Shown here: piece by piece, positions 1 to 12,729 of the stretch
Numbering within the stretch: position 1 is the first letter of the stretch
Layout: each line of letters begins with the position of its first letter
Assembly (NCBI GenBank): GCA_025917655.1
Contig: CP084611.1
Location: 4,402,001 to 4,466,000 of the forward strand
Direction of reading: 5' to 3'
Length of the DNA: 64,000 nt
From: Chlorella sorokiniana
Lineage: Eukaryota > Chlorophyta > Trebouxiophyceae > Chlorellales > Chlorellaceae
Position numbers and translations under genes: made by a program
The notes under the pieces: generated by a model
Database searches by the model: none
What the model was told of the DNA's origin: nothing
Seen by the model: only the letters and a program-made list of their open reading frames with translations

Positions 1-189
1 AAGGAGGAGAAGAATGGCGGGCATGGGCTGATGCCGCTGCAATCTGCGCCGGTGCAATCTGCGCTAGTGAGGTCCTTGAACGACCTGGCAGCAACAGGCA
101 GCAAGTGGCTGCGGCGCAGCAAACCGTCCCGGGTGTGCCGCGCTCAGCACACACCTGCGAGGGTGCGCCATTGGGGTGACGTCGACGTC

Positions 190-2250
190 TCATTGCTGCC
201 AAGTGGGGAACTGCCGCATGTTGGCTATGGGCACGGTGTTGGAGCCGGTGACGCCGTGGGACGGCGCAGATGGCATACTGTACGCGGGCTGCTGCGGTTG
301 CGCCGGCGCCTGCTGCTGGAAGGCCTGGTATGGGTTGGCCGCCGCCTCTGGCTGCTGCCCATACCCGCCCGCCTGGGCCCCGTAGGCAGGTGCCTGCGCA
401 GCGGGGGCGGCGTAGCTGGCTCCATAGGAGGATGCGGCCGCCGGGCGCCGTAGCCGCCCGTGTCGCCGCCGCCGCCGCCCGCCTGGCCCCCATCTCCTGG
501 TTCCACTTGGCGATGCGGGCGCGCCGCTCAGCGGAGCTCTCGCGCTGCTGCTGCCGGCCATAGCCACCACCACCGCCGCCGTAGCGATCCCGCCCGCGAT
601 CAAAGCCGCCGCCGCCGCCGTAGCCACCACGGTCGTACCGGCCGCCGCCCGCGGTCGTAGCGCCCACCACCACCGCCGCCGCCGCCGCCAGCAGGCCTGC
701 AACAAAGCATGCTCAACAGACCACATCAGCAGGCAGTTGACTGCAGCTTTCCTGTACAGAGCACAGCTTTCCACAGGGCTGGGAAGAGCAGGAAAACATG
801 GCCGGACTGAACCCAAGCAAGGGGATGGAGGCAAGGGCGCAGCCCAGCGCTGCCGCCTGCTCACTTGGTGTATGAGCCGTCGTGGAACTTGGTGCTGCCG
901 CCCGTGCCGCCCTTGTAGCGGCCAAAGAGCTGCAGGGAGGGAGCAACCAGCATCCACTCTCGTCAGGGCTTGTGCGCTGAGAAGCGGGTGAGCGCAGAGG
1001 AGGGGATGCTGCCGCGCGACACGGGGGCGCGCTGATCTGGCAGCAAGTCGCGCTCTCCCTCGCAGGCCCCTCCCCTCTTGCCTGCCCGCCCCGGCCGAGG
1101 CTGCACCTACCTGCTTGCGCAGCTCCCGGCTGACCGGGCGCACGTGCATGAAGTTGCAGTAGCCGCCGCGGCTGCAGTTGTTCTCCTCGTACTGGCGGCA
1201 CGTGGCCTCTCGGAAGTCTGTGACGGGCGAGAACTCCACCACGATGGGCTTGCCCGCGTAGTAGCGCCCCTGCATGCCCTGCAGCGCGCGTGCCGCCTCC
1301 TCCTCATCCCTGCGCGGCGCGGGGGGCAAGGCAGCCACACGTGTGTGTGAAAGGGATCCACTCTGCGGACCCGGCAAGCTGCCCCACGCCCCTGTCTGCC
1401 GCCCTGCCAGCTGCGCACAACATCGGGCATGTCCTGGGCTGTCCAGCGGGGCAGCGGCGCGTCGCAGCAGCCATATCCCCCCCCACCCCCTACCCCCCCC
1501 ACCCCCCACCTCCCACCCCCCACACACATACACACCCGACCCTCCCCCCACCCACTTGAACTTGACGTACACGTTGCCAACCATGTGGTCGGCCAGGTTG
1601 TCGCACACGTTCAGGTACTCCACCTCCCGTACTTGGCCAGCTCCAGAAAGATGTCCTCGTAAAAGTCCTGCGGGCCACGGGCGCAATCAACGGGGAGGGG
1701 TTGAATTGGGGCTTGGGGTTTGGGGTGGGCACACCAGGCTCTCGCCATGAGCACACTCCGAGGAGACGGATCGAGCAGCGGGGGCACGGCCAAGGGATGG
1801 GGGAAGGCGAGCGGTGCGGCTGCCCAGGGGCTGCACTACCAGCTGCGCTTCCGCCGCTGCCGCCTCCCGCTGCACCGCCCATCCCACGCCTCACCTCAAA
1901 GAACTCCTGCACCTTCTTGGGGTCCACCGGCATGGGAAGGCCGTCGGGTCCAAGCGGCGCGTTCAGAATGGGGTTCTGGTACATGTTGTGCAGCAGGATG
2001 GTGGGCGAGATGGTAGGGCGGTTGTGCAGGCGCGAACAGCGGTCGCCGTGGCGGCAAGCTCTGCAGCGAGGCGGGGAGGCAGGTGACGCGTCAGGAAGCA
2101 CGCCACGAGGCTGTGGGCTGCTGTTGCAATCATCGCTCAGCCAGTGGCAGCAGGTGTGGCAGCCGCACTTGCCCACCCGATTTTGAAGTAGAAGGGGCAG
2201 TTCACCCGATCCTTCTCCGTGCCGAAGATGCTGGCCAGGTGGTTCGCCAT
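190..2250 (-). CDS. U2AF1: U2AF35, small subunit of the U2 snRNP auxiliary factor
   Basis: This nuclear pre-mRNA splicing factor recognises the 3' splice-site AG together with U2AF65. The start at 2248-2250 opens with [20 protein letters not shown], the family's first zinc-finger region. Later exons give [14 protein letters not shown], the U2AF-homology (RRM-like) segment [14 protein letters not shown] and [20 protein letters not shown], then [19 protein letters not shown] and the second CCCH finger [19 protein letters not shown]. The plant-type sequence [13 protein letters not shown] follows. The C-terminal tail is Gly/Tyr/Gln/Ala-rich (ending near PTWQQ, stop at 190-192) rather than a clear RS domain. 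At least five introns interrupt the gene. The tail exon needs a change of frame that no splice site explains, so the exact tail is less certain than the core. The gene is divergent from eL20. Confidence 0.93.
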
Positions 2251-2978
2251 GGTGCCGCGGCCTGCGCAGGCAAGAGCACCGTGCATTTCAGCAAGATGCA
2301 GGCAGGTCAGCAAAGTGCAGGGTTTCGGAACGAGCGTTAGAACCAAACAGGTTATCTCTTCATAGAAATGCCGCTGCTCAAGGGCTCTGTGCAGCGGCGG
2401 CAGGCGAGAGGGAGGCTAGCGGGCTGCGCCTGCCGTGACGGATGCACTGCGCAATTTGAACCCAGAAGGGCGGAGAAAGGGTGCTGGTGACTCTCAAAGG
2501 AAGAGGGAGAGAAGGAGGGACGCCTAGCGGTGGCGGACGACAGTGATGTAGGACATCACGCACTTTATATGCGTCAAAAGACTGCAGAGCTCGAAGGGCG
2601 GGGCGCCGAGGCCTAGGAGCGACGAGAACAGAACGCAGAAAGCGGGAACCCACCCTTCGGCTAAACGCCTGGTAACTCGCTTCTAGTATTTCCCGCACAG
2701 CAATGGATCGTTGATCAAGGGTGCGCGACCCACAAGCTGCAGGAAGCGCCTGCTCAGGGCCCTGCGGAGCTCTTGGCGCACTAACGGGGCCAGCGGTCTT
2801 TTGAGAAGACAATGACGAGCACAGCAGGCCGTGAACACTCGCAGTGGAAGACGAGCTGCAGCATTTGCCTGCCAGCGGGGCCCCACCACAGGGCGCTCTG
2901 ACCCAGGCGAGAGAGTACAAGGGCCCCTCCCAGGCCCGTTTCGCCCTCTCTGGTTGGCCCGGTGGAGCAGCGTGAGCC
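2251..2978. promoter_or_regulatory. Divergent intergenic region between U2AF35 and eL20
   Basis: About 730 bases separate the starts of two oppositely oriented housekeeping genes. The stretch includes the T/A-rich motif ctttatatg near 2561-2570. A long minus-strand reading frame (2378-2980) shows no recognisable protein features and has the composition of a GC-rich chance frame. I read the stretch as 5' leaders plus a shared promoter, not a gene. Confidence 0.5.
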
Positions 2979-4950
2979 ATGGTTCAGGTGGGGAGCTGCG
3001 CATGGCCCGCTGTAGCCCCCAATCAGCGTGGCGGCAGCACTGGCGGAGGGCATCCTATGCGGCCGTCGGACAGGCTCACAGCATTGCCTGGCTATAGTAA
3101 CCCACCAGTAGACGCCGGCAGGCGGCACACACCATTGAGCGCAGCATGACGGCCATGCAGCGGTGCAAGGCGCTGTGCTGCTCGCCTGCTGGCCGTTAGT
3201 TGCAAAATAAGCATCTTATAGGCGCTAATGGCCGGCTGATTGCCATAGCGGTTCCCTGGAAGCCAGGGGCGGCAGCGGCCGCCAGCTCCTCGCTGCGTCC
3301 AGCGCTGGTGAACGCCCTCACTATATAGCGCGTGCTGGTTTCTGCGCCTCTTGTGCAGGGCGGCTACAAGTTCCACCAGTACCAGGTGGTGGGCCGCCAT
3401 TTGCCCACCGAGAAGGATGCGGAGCCCACCATCTACCGCATGAAGCTGTGGGCCACCGACGCGGTGCGCGCCAAGTCCAAGTTCTGGTGAGTGCTTCTTT
3501 CCCGACTCGCTGGTTGTCTGAACATCATCAGCAGCAGCATACTTAGCAGGCTTACAGCAAGGCATGCACGCAAAGCGGCAGACATGCGCAGGCAGCCTCT
3601 GCATGCTGACAGCTGCAGCCTAACTGCAGCCATGTGGGCTCGTAGCAGCTGTTCGCGGTTGCGACAGCAATCAGATCAATGGTCGCAAAGGCGCAGCAGG
3701 AAATTGTGCAGACCATGGCCGGATCGCATGCCAGCGTCACGCATCTCTCCCCGACTTTGTCGTCAGCACAGCAGCACACTAAGCAGTCATGGCAGGCCGC
3801 ACAGTCGCGTCTCATGGCCTTGTGGTTGACCTGCTGCTGTGGCCATGCTGCAGGTACTTCCTGCGTAAGCTGCGGAAGGTGAAGAAGGCCAACGGTCAGA
3901 TTCTGGCGATCAACGAGGTGCGAGGCGGGCGCAGAGCAGGGCATGCATGTGTGCATGGGTGGCAGCTCGCAGCGGCGCTGGCGCTTCTCACACACCAGCG
4001 ATGGGCAGTGGACACGCAGCCGCACAGCCGGCAGGGCCAAGCAGATTGCTTGTCGTACAGCAATCAGCGCAGCTTATTACTCAGACTGCGCTGGCGTCTG
4101 CACAGTAACAGAGCTGTGCTCTTGTGCTCGCCAGAGTCCTGACAGGCAGCAGGGGATTTTTTAGCAGCAGAGGCCGCTGCAGCCTGCAGCAGCAGCAGAA
4201 GCATGCAAGCAGGCCTTGCCTTTGCAGCCTCAAGCTGTCCAAAACCCTAGCAGCAGCAGCAGTCGCAGCTACCGCGGCAGCTGAGACATGCCGAGCCATA
4301 AATACTGTCTCAGAGCTTGCTCCCGCGTCTCACGGCATTGCTGTCACCCTGTTCTCTCCAGCCACCCCTCCTGACACATGGGAAACCTTCCCTATGTTGC
4401 GCAGATCTTTGAGCGCAACCCCACCACGGTGAAGAACTACGGCATTTGGGTGCGGTACCAGTCCCGTACTGGCTACCACAACGCGTACAAGGAGTACCGC
4501 GACACCACTCTCAACGGTGCCGTGGAGCAGATGTACCAGGAGATGGCGTCCCGCCACCGCGTGCGCTCCCCCTGCATCCAGATCATCAAGACCGCCACCA
4601 TCACTGCCTCCCAGGTGCGCGGTGTGCCGCGTCCACGGGGGTCGCAGCAGCGCGCTCATGGCAGGATCACGAGGGGTGGTGCCAGCCCTGCCTCTGCTAG
4701 CAATAATGAGAGCGCGCTGTGTGCTGCCAGCCTGCCCACAGGAAGCCATGGCAGTTTTGCCCGCTGTCGCTGACGCGCCTGGTTGCCTGCTCCCTCCCTG
4801 CCCTCCCGACCGCAGTGCAAGCGCCCAGCAACGCAGCAGCTGCACGACTCCAAGATTTCCTTCCCGCTCACCCGCAAGGTGCTGCGCCCGTCCTCCCGCA
4901 AGTACTGCACCACCTTCAAGGCGGTGCGCCCCAACGTCGCGCTCTTCTAA
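2979..4950 (+). CDS. RPL18A: 60S ribosomal protein eL20 (L18a)
   Basis: Cytosolic large-subunit ribosomal protein with five inferred exons: 2979-2987 (Met-Val-Gln), 3359-3486, 3854-3917, 4405-4614 and 4816-4950. All junctions are GT-AG and in phase. The protein shows the family signature throughout: [97 protein letters not shown] and [19 protein letters not shown]. It ends PNVALF and TAA. The length, about 180 residues, is normal for the family. The tiny first exon is chosen because ATGGTTCAG followed by gtgggg is in phase with exon 2; a different first exon is possible. TATA-like sequence near 3320 lies inside the proposed first intron. Confidence 0.92.
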
Positions 4951-5175
4951 GCAGCGCGGCCTGGAGCATGCAGCGGCACGGCAGTGTCCGCAGCGCAGCC
5001 TTCTGACACGCTGAGTGCAACTCCTGGGGTGATGCTGGCCGTGGCAGCGAGCGCTGGCCTTCCTGGGGCGCCCGCTGCCACCTGGTGAGGACGGGAGGTT
5101 CTCCGAGCAAGGCCTGCCTGCTCTCGTACTTCCCTTTGGCCTGCAGCCGGATTGGGTGCGAGGCTGCAGGTGGAC

Positions 5176-5180
5176 TGTAA
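5176..5180 (+). promoter_or_regulatory. TGTAA polyadenylation signal of eL20
   Basis: TGTAA lies about 225 bases past the eL20 stop. This pentamer is the usual poly(A) signal of chlorophyte algae, so the eL20 mRNA probably ends shortly after it. Confidence 0.6.
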
Positions 5181-5546
5181 TACCCACAAGCTGCAAGCAG
5201 AGCCTGATGGCAGAATTTTACATGCGACTTGGGTAGTGCCGAGCGGGCAGGTGTGCGGGAGAAACAGGTGTGGGCGGCGGCAGTGAGATTAACTAGGACC
5301 ATCGGTGCAGCGGCAGTCAGTTCGCCTCACAGGCTTGTTACCCTCGTTCTGATGGTCGTAGCTCGCGGCCGTCCCCATTCCGCTTGCGTAATCCTTAAAT
5401 GTAGGCCTCCCTTGGGTCCATGAGACGGCGGGGGCCAGCATGAAGCGCGGCACCCTGTTCGTCACCGCTTGTCGCATAAACGGCCTGTATGGTGGTCACA
5501 GCAACCGCGCTGGGCGCCTGAAAGGGCAAGACATGACGCCCGAAAC
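5181..5546. other. Intergenic region before the LRR kinase
   Basis: No convincing coding exon was seen. The stretch should hold the end of the eL20 transcript and the promoter and leader of the kinase gene. Confidence 0.45.
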
Positions 5547-8500
5547 ATGAGGCTCCGCGTGCACCTCTTGGCCCTCGTGGCCACAGTTGGAGTTTTGGAG
5601 CATGCAGCTGCGCAGACTTCAACCCAAACCGACCGTGCGTCCGCTGTTTGGCCGAGGACGGCACATCCGCCTGCCGCCTGTAGCCCTTTGGCAGCCCTGC
5701 AGGGAACGTGGCAGGGCTACCATTTGTTCTGACGGCTCCTAGCTACACGTTTGCGCGGCGCTGACCCTGCCCCCGAGCCTTCTTGGGGGCACCGCGCGGC
5801 GGCACCAGGTTCCAAAGCCACTCGACCTCCACCCTTCCTCCACCCTTCTGCTGCAGAGGTGCGCCTTCTCGCGCAAAAGTACGCAATCGTCAATTGGGAC
5901 GCGTATGTAGCAGCAAACAACATCAGCGGCTGGGTCGATGACAACAGCGTCCCGGTCTGCCTCTGGTCGGGTGTTACGTGCAACCCGGATGGCCGCATCC
6001 AAACGCTGTGAGCTGCTGCTGCTGCTGCTGCTGGCTCAACTGAGGTGTGACGCACTCCATTGGAGCAGATACGCCAGGCGATGTGCAGTTGCTGAAGTGG
6101 CTGCGGCAGGCGCTGGCCGCTTCACGTGCGGCTGACAACGCAAGCCTGACCGACAGGCATCCCTGCCGCCCCTGGCCTGCAGAGCTCTTCAGTGCCCTGC
6201 CTGCCCCCTCAAGGCAGAAGGCACCGTGGCTTCCAACCTGTCAGCAATCATGTGAGTGCTGCGCCTGGCCAGCAGCCCGCATCCCAGCAGGGCGCACGCC
6301 AGCCATGGCGGCGCAGCCAGCGCCGAAGGTCCTGGCATGGCCGCTCGTCAAGCGGCCGCCTGCTGCGCACCGCTGCCACCACGTGTCCCTCTATTCGCCA
6401 TGCCTTTGCAGGCCCATGACTACCGTCAATTTGCAGCAGCAGAACCTGAGCGGCACCCTCCCGCCGTCATTTGGGGGCGATGGCGCGTTCCCCAGCCTCA
6501 TCAACCTGCTGCTCAGTCAGAACCGGCTGTCAGGTGGGGCCCAGCAGCTGCTGTTCCTGCATTGTTGCATGTCGCGGTGTCGAACAGGCCCCGGACGGCG
6601 AGGCTGGACATGCCCAGCTGGGTGCTTCTCGTTCATGTCCCGCAGGCACCGTGCCTCCAGCCTGGGGCGCCCCGGCTCCTTCCCCAACCTGGCGCTCCTC
6701 ACCCTGTTTGGCAACAACCTGACGGGCCCGCTGCCGGAGCCTGATTCCTGGCCGCAGCTGAACGTGTTGTGAGTTTGGGCACGCAGGCTCCGCGCCATTC
6801 CCGGACCAGCTCGCGCCGTGGCCTGCTGCGCCCTGGGCTGCGCAGCTGGCGCCAGCCGTGCAACCACCTTGCTCCCCTTGCCCCTCTCCCTGCCCCCGCA
6901 GCCGCGCTCAGGTGAACCAGTTCTCGGGCACGCTACCTGGCTCGTGGGCGCAGTCGCTGCCCAAGGTGCAAATCCTGTCACTACAGAGCAACCGCCTGAG
7001 CGGGAGATGCCGCTGGAGTGGGCGCTGCCGGGCGCTTTCCAGAACCTGGAGGAGATCTACTTGCAGGACAACATGGTGCGGGCCGTCCGCCGACAGCTCG
7101 CCGCGCAGCGCTCGCTGCACCGCCGCCAGCCGCCACGCCGCATCACCTGCGCTGGCGCTCAGCTGCTCCGCCCGGCTGCTGTGGCAATCGGGAGCGATGG
7201 AGCGCCGTTGCATCATGCACGCCCCTTTCCAGAGCTGCGTGCTTTGTCTGGGCTTGAGATTGACCACTCTGGCCTTTCCCTCATGCTTTGTGCCGCAGTT
7301 GGAGGGGCAGCTGCCGAAAGGCACAGCACAAGTGCGGCTCAGCTACCCGCGCCTGCGCATCATGGACCTGTCGTGTGCGCTGCTGCCTGGATGTAGCCAC
7401 TTGCTGGCTGTGCTGGGGAGGGCGCTGAGCTGCAGCTCACAATTGCGGGACCCTTGTCTTGTTGCCCAGCTTGCCGCCGCACCCCGGGCGCACCCCAGCC
7501 CCACCCACCCCCTGTTGTCCCTCTCCGCAGACAACAGATTCAGGGGCAGCCTGCCTGCAGAGTGGGGCGTGCTGGGCACCGCCCCCTCCCTGGAACTCAT
7601 TTACCTGCGCGACCTGCGCCTCAACGACACCCTGCCTGCCGCCTGGGGCGGCGGCCTGCCGCGCCTGCGCCAGCTCTGGCTGGACGGAAACGACCTGAGC
7701 GGTGAGTGTGCGGGGCACGCGTGCTGCGCAGCCGCTCTGCGCAGCCCAGGCGCTCCTGCCGATTGCCGCCGTCCGCCGCCGTCCACCCCTGGCCCGCCCT
7801 GCAGGCACCATCCCCGCCGAATGGGCCAGCTTCCCTGATCTGGAGCAGGTTTATGTGCGCCCTGGCAACGAGCGCCTGTGCGGCCCGCTGCCCCCGGGCA
7901 TCCGCTTCAAGGCAAGGGAGGAAGGGGGCAGGCACTGCCAGCTGGGCCTCCTGCCGTTGCTTTGTGGACAGCCTTCTTCAGAGCACAGCGAACACATGGC
8001 TGGGCGGCAGCGCTTGCGTCACAGCTGGTGTGTGCAGTGAGGAGTTGCTCCCGCGGTGCACTGGCTGCGCAATCGCTCACAGCCCCCGGCGGCCCGCACA
8101 CACATCCCACACACCAGGCGCATGCTTTCGTTTGCAATGCCGCAGCTTTGCAATGCCGAAGGCAACTCCGAGTGCAACCAGACCGCGATACTGGATGGCC
8201 CCACCTGCCCAGCCTGGGTGCCGCCGCCGCCAGCCCCCGTCAGCAGCAGTGGCACAAGCACCGGCGCCATCGTGGGGGTGTGGTGGGCGGCGTGGTCGGA
8301 GGCGCTCTGCTGGTCACGGCTGTTGTGCTGGGTGTGCGCTGGAGCCGGCGGCGCAAGCAGCGCATGTCGCCTTTTGTTGCTGAGGTGCGCCGCCCGCTTT
8401 CTATCTAGCCGCCGTTTCTGCCCAGCGTGGGGTTCCCCCTTCCTGCCCCGCCTATCCTGCACCTCGCCGTTAAGGTCGTTGCCATGGCCGGCGGGCTCCC

Positions 8501-11500
8501 CCGCCCTCCCCCTTCCCCCAAACCCCAACCCCGTGACCCTGCTACTACCCACCGCACCCCCAACACACAAGAAGTTAATACCACGCAAAGCCACCACCCT
8601 GCACTCACGCCATCCCCCTGTGTGCCTCACCCCCAGACGGATTCTGCGGCGCCGCCGCCGCCGAAGGACGACCTGTCCAAGTATTTGAAGGTGCTGGAGA
8701 GCGCAGAGGGCGGCTTGCCAGAGGAGGGGCGTCAGGGTGAGGTTTGGGGAGGCTGCTGCACTGGGGGATGGCAACGAAGCAGGTTGTCATGCAGGGGGTG
8801 GCAGGCAGCCACGCCTGGTGGGGGTGGGAAGCGGGAGGGGGCCTTTTGCGGGGTTCTGGTGGCGTGTTGACGCGCTGCATGTGTGTGCCGCTCCACCCCC
8901 GCCTTTAGCCTCGGGCTGGCCCTCCCGCCTGGCGAGCACGGTCTCCTCCTTCTTCCGATCCGCCTCAGCCAGCCGGCATCCCAGCGAGACGGCCAAGGCG
9001 TCAGCAGCGCCCGGCGGCGGCGACGCGGCTGCTGCCGCAGCGGCAGCAGCCAACGCCGCTGCGCTGCTTGCGGCTTCGGGCAAGGTGCAGCCGCAGGAGG
9101 CTTTGGGGGCCATGCTCTTCCACAACGATTCGCTGCTCATGGGCAGCAGCGACGTGCTGGCAGCGGCGGCCGGCAGCGGCGCCGTCCTGGACCCCTCCGC
9201 CTCCCCCTTTGCCTACAACTACGGCGGCACGCTGACGCCCGGTGGCGCCGCCACGCCCTCCGGCGGCCTCACCCCTGCGCGGCTGTCCGCGCAGCTGTCC
9301 AACGACGTGCGGCGGCACACGCCGCCGCCGCAACCAACTCTGGATGCAGATTTGCAGCAGCTGTCTGATTGGGAGATACAGCCGGAGGGTGCGCAGGAGG
9401 GCAGGGAAGGGGGCGGGGGCCGACTGCAACGGGGTTGGGAAGCGCTTCGCATTGCGCTCCCTGTCGACACACGCCGCAGTGTCGGCCCCTGGTCCTTCTT
9501 CTGAGACTCACTGTCTGCTGATGAGAAGTTGCGGCCCACCTCATATGCACAGAAAGGTGGAGCGCATGCGGCTCACTCCCCTGTGCCCCTCTGCACCGCC
9601 GTACCGCAGAGATCCAGTACATGAAGCGCTCCGACGGCTCTGACTGGGAGCTGGGCGCCGGCGGCTTTGGCCGCGTGTTCAAGGCGCTGCGCAACGGCGC
9701 ACAGCCCGTGGCCGTCAAAGTGCTCACGGTGCGGAGCACGCGCGTGTGTCTGCTTGTGGGTGGAGGGGAGGACCTGCCTGGCTGGGCTGCCCAGCGGCAG
9801 GCCGCTTCGCCTGCGGCGGCGCAAGTCCCTGAATCTGGTGTTGCGTCTGCACCGAGCCACAGCCACCACCACCACCCCTGCAGTCTGGCCCCGAAACGCG
9901 CTACATGGCTCTGAACGAGTTCCGCCGTGAGGTGGCCATTCTGAAGGCCTGCCGCGACCCAAACATTGTAGCCTTCCTGGTGAGCCTCCCTCCTTGGGAT
10001 GACGCACAAGGCGGCCCCGCCGCTCTTGCCCCGCATCGCAGCTGGTCGCATTCTTATTAACGCTGCCCCCCCCCTCCCCCTCCCCCGTTTCCCCCACCCA
10101 CCTGCCCATCCCATAGGGCGCCTGCCTGCGCGACGACTGCGCCATGCTGGTCACCGAGTATTGCGAGGGCGGCAACCTGGCACGCAACATACTGGCACAC
10201 AAGGTCACCTGGTACAAGCGCGGGCGCAAGGTGGGGGCGGGGGTGTCGGCGGTGTCGAGGGGCAGGGTGGGGGTGGGGGTTGGCAAGTGTGAATCAGGGC
10301 CGGGTGTTTGAGGAGCCAGCCGGTTAGGAGGGCTGCGGGGCCTGGACTGCCGCCCTGCCTTGCCCCACCCGGGTGCCCGCTGATCTCCTCCTCGTGCCGC
10401 TGCCTGCCCTGCGCGCTCGCTCACATGCAGATTGCCATCGACATCGCCAAGGGCCTCGTCTTCCTGCACTCCCGCCGCATCGTCCACCTGGATCTCAAGT
10501 CGCCCAACATCCTGCTGTCGCGGTGAGCGGGAGGAAAGCACGCTGCGGGGGTAGAAAGCGCGCCCATCCCCCCGTGCCTCTCCTCTCCATACCTGCCAGC
10601 ATCCCGCATACTCTGCGGGCGGGCCAGCAGGCTTCCCCGCTTGCCGACCCTGCTGCCCTCACCCCACCCCCAACTACCCCCACCCACCCACCCTTAGCGA
10701 TGGGACCGCCAAGATTGCGGACGTGGGCCTTGCCAAGATCATCGCGAAGGAGTACTCTGCGGTCACAGGGGCGGTGGGCACACTGGCCTGGGTGAGCGCA
10801 GCGGCTGCGGCTGAGCCAATTGCCCATCTGCCATGTGCCCCACAAGGGGGTGCGGGCGCTGGCGTTGCATGCGCGAGGGTGCGGCCTCGTGCCCTGGCTC
10901 GTGTGCTGCGTTACAAACAAGTGTGCTGCGGTACAAATGGTGGCCCGCCCTCCCGTGCCCCCCCCCATCCTTGGCTGCAGTCGTCGCCAGAAATGCTGCT
11001 GGGCGCTCGCTGCACCGAGAAGAGCGACATCTACAGGTGAGCGGCCTAACCAGCCTGGGGTGCTGAGCACAGGGCAGTCGTTGGTGCAGGGGTTGGGTGG
11101 CGCGCAGCGTCGGTGCCAAGTTTGCTGCCCCCCCCACCCAGCAGCTCTGCCTGCCCCCCCCTTTTCACGCTTGTCGTCTGCCTCCCCTCTGACCTCCACA
11201 GCTTTGGCGTGGTGCTTTGGGAGATCGCCACGGGGCAGACGCCCATCCGCGGGCAGCTGCGAGACGTCAAGTGGGTGCAACAGCGGGCGCAGCAGCGAGG
11301 GGCCAGCAGTCGGACAAGAGCGGAGAAGGGGGGAGAGACGCTCCTGTGGTCCGCCGACACTCTGCCGTCGCCGGGCGGCGCTGACCAGTCCCCCTGGCTG
11401 CCTCTGCTGCAGGGTGCCGGAGGAGTGTCCCGATGAGCTGCGCAAGCTGATGCTGGACTGCTTGGAGCAGAGCGCCAAGCGGCGTCCCAACGCGCAGCAG

Positions 11501-12223
11501 CTGATCGAGCGGCTGCGTAAGATACCGGTGTCCCCTCTGGAGAACGCCGCTCCAATGCCCCCATGCGCTCCGAGGCGGCAGCAGAGGTGGCTGCGACGCG
11601 GCGAGCGCGTGCGGCAACCAGCACCAGCGGCAGCGACGCCGTCACCCCACCGCCAGCAGCGCTTTTCGGCGGCGGCGGCCGGCGGCGCGCCGGGGTCTCC
11701 GCCGGTCAGCGCGTTTGCGGCGGCGGCTGCAGCGCTCCCGTTGCGCTCACGCCGCGCACCGGCAGCGACGCAAGCGAGCTGGGCAGGCAGGGCAGCCTGG
11801 GGCTGCCATGGGGGGGCCGCAGCAGCGGGGAGCATCCGCTGGGAGCAGCAACGCGCCGCCGCCGCCGCACCCACCCCCCGCCTTTCTGGGCACGACCATC
11901 GCGCCCGCTGGCTCCCTGCCCACGCCATTTGGAAACTCGGCGGGCCAGCCCAGCAGCGCCCCGTGCACCTGCCGGCGTGGACCAGTAGCGAAGAGCTGCT
12001 GGGCAGCACCACCGAGGGCGGCACGGATGCGGATGCAGCGGCCAGCCGCAGCCTCAGCCTGAGCCGGGATCCTAGCCTCGCGTTTCCGGGCTTGAGCATC
12101 GGCCGGGCACCCAGCTCGCAGCTCGCACGAGCCGGCTCCGGCCTGCCACCCAAACCCAGCCCGCTAGGCGGCGGCCGACAAGCAGCGCCGCAAGCGTCGG
12201 CGCGCGCTCAGGAGGGCCCGTAG
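5547..12223 (+). CDS. LRR-transmembrane-TKL-type receptor-like protein kinase
   Basis: Predicted cell-surface receptor-like kinase with more than 15 exons. It opens with a signal peptide (MRLRVHLLALVATVGVLEHA) and an LRR cap containing VPVCLWSGVTCNPDG. Plant-type LRRs follow: VNLQQQNLSGTLPPSFGG, LALLTLFGNNLTGPLPE, VQILSLQSNRLSG, LEEIYLQDN, LRQLWLDGNDLSGTIPAEW. A membrane helix (GGALLVTAVVLGVRW, then RRRKQR) lies near 8290-8365, and a long Ala/Ser/Pro linker comes next. The kinase domain spans about 9610-11530: glycine loop GAGGFGRVFKAL, lysine VAVKVL, TKL-type GACLRDDCAMLVTEYCEGGN, catalytic loop IVHLDLKSPNILL, SPEML, YSFGVVLWEIATG. Two departures stand out: HLD replaces HRD (non-RD kinase) and DVG replaces DFG. 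The loop aspartate and the ATP lysine are present, so activity is plausible. The tail is low-complexity. Single-base frame losses occur in the membrane exon (G run 8274-8278) and in the tail. Confidence 0.85.
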
Positions 12224-12729
12224 CCACCACCCAGCTAGCAGCCTGCTGGCCTATGTTGAGTAAGTTTACACCAAATTTGTGGACCCTACCATTCATTTTG
12301 CGCTGCATGCGGCGATGCCACGTTGGTATTGTTGCAAGCCATGGCAGGGCGGCTTACTGTCGCCTGTGCTTGCCATGGACCTGTTCCCTGCTCTAAATTT
12401 GTGCTATGTCTCGATTTGCTCGTAACTGTTGCGGGCCGGGCCTTGCAGCTCTTCTGCTGAGCACCCTGACCTCCTTTTGCATCCGCAGCTGACAACTAGC
12501 ACAGTGCGGCGCCGCTGCGCCGCTGTTGCCCAGCACTGATTCGTTTTCCGTTGGCATGATGCGCCCCTCATTCATGTACCTGTTCTTCCACCCAGCCAAT
12601 CCTAGCTTGAGGCTTACAGCCCAGGCCTCGCTTTTCCTCTTCTCAGTTTCAAACCTCTCCCATGCCGCTGTTTCATGTCGCTCTCTCAACCCCTCCAGCA
12701 TGTTGAACGACAAACTCCACTTCAAGCCT
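12224..12729. other. Intergenic / 3' untranslated stretch
   Basis: About 500 bases of lower GC between the end of the kinase gene and a small minus-strand ORF. It presumably holds both 3' ends. No further coding or repeat structure was recognised. Confidence 0.4.

Noticed and set aside
2378-2980. 200-codon minus-strand ORF between U2AF35 and eL20
   Set aside because: No recognisable motif; it occupies the divergent promoter and overlaps the eL20 start.
3320-3327. TATA box of eL20
   Set aside because: It lies inside the proposed first intron. Exon 1 at 2979 is in phase with exon 2, although a downstream start cannot be fully excluded.
4330-5196. 288-codon minus-strand ORF opposite eL20 exons
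   Set aside because: It is the reverse complement of conserved ribosomal-protein exons, so a shadow frame.
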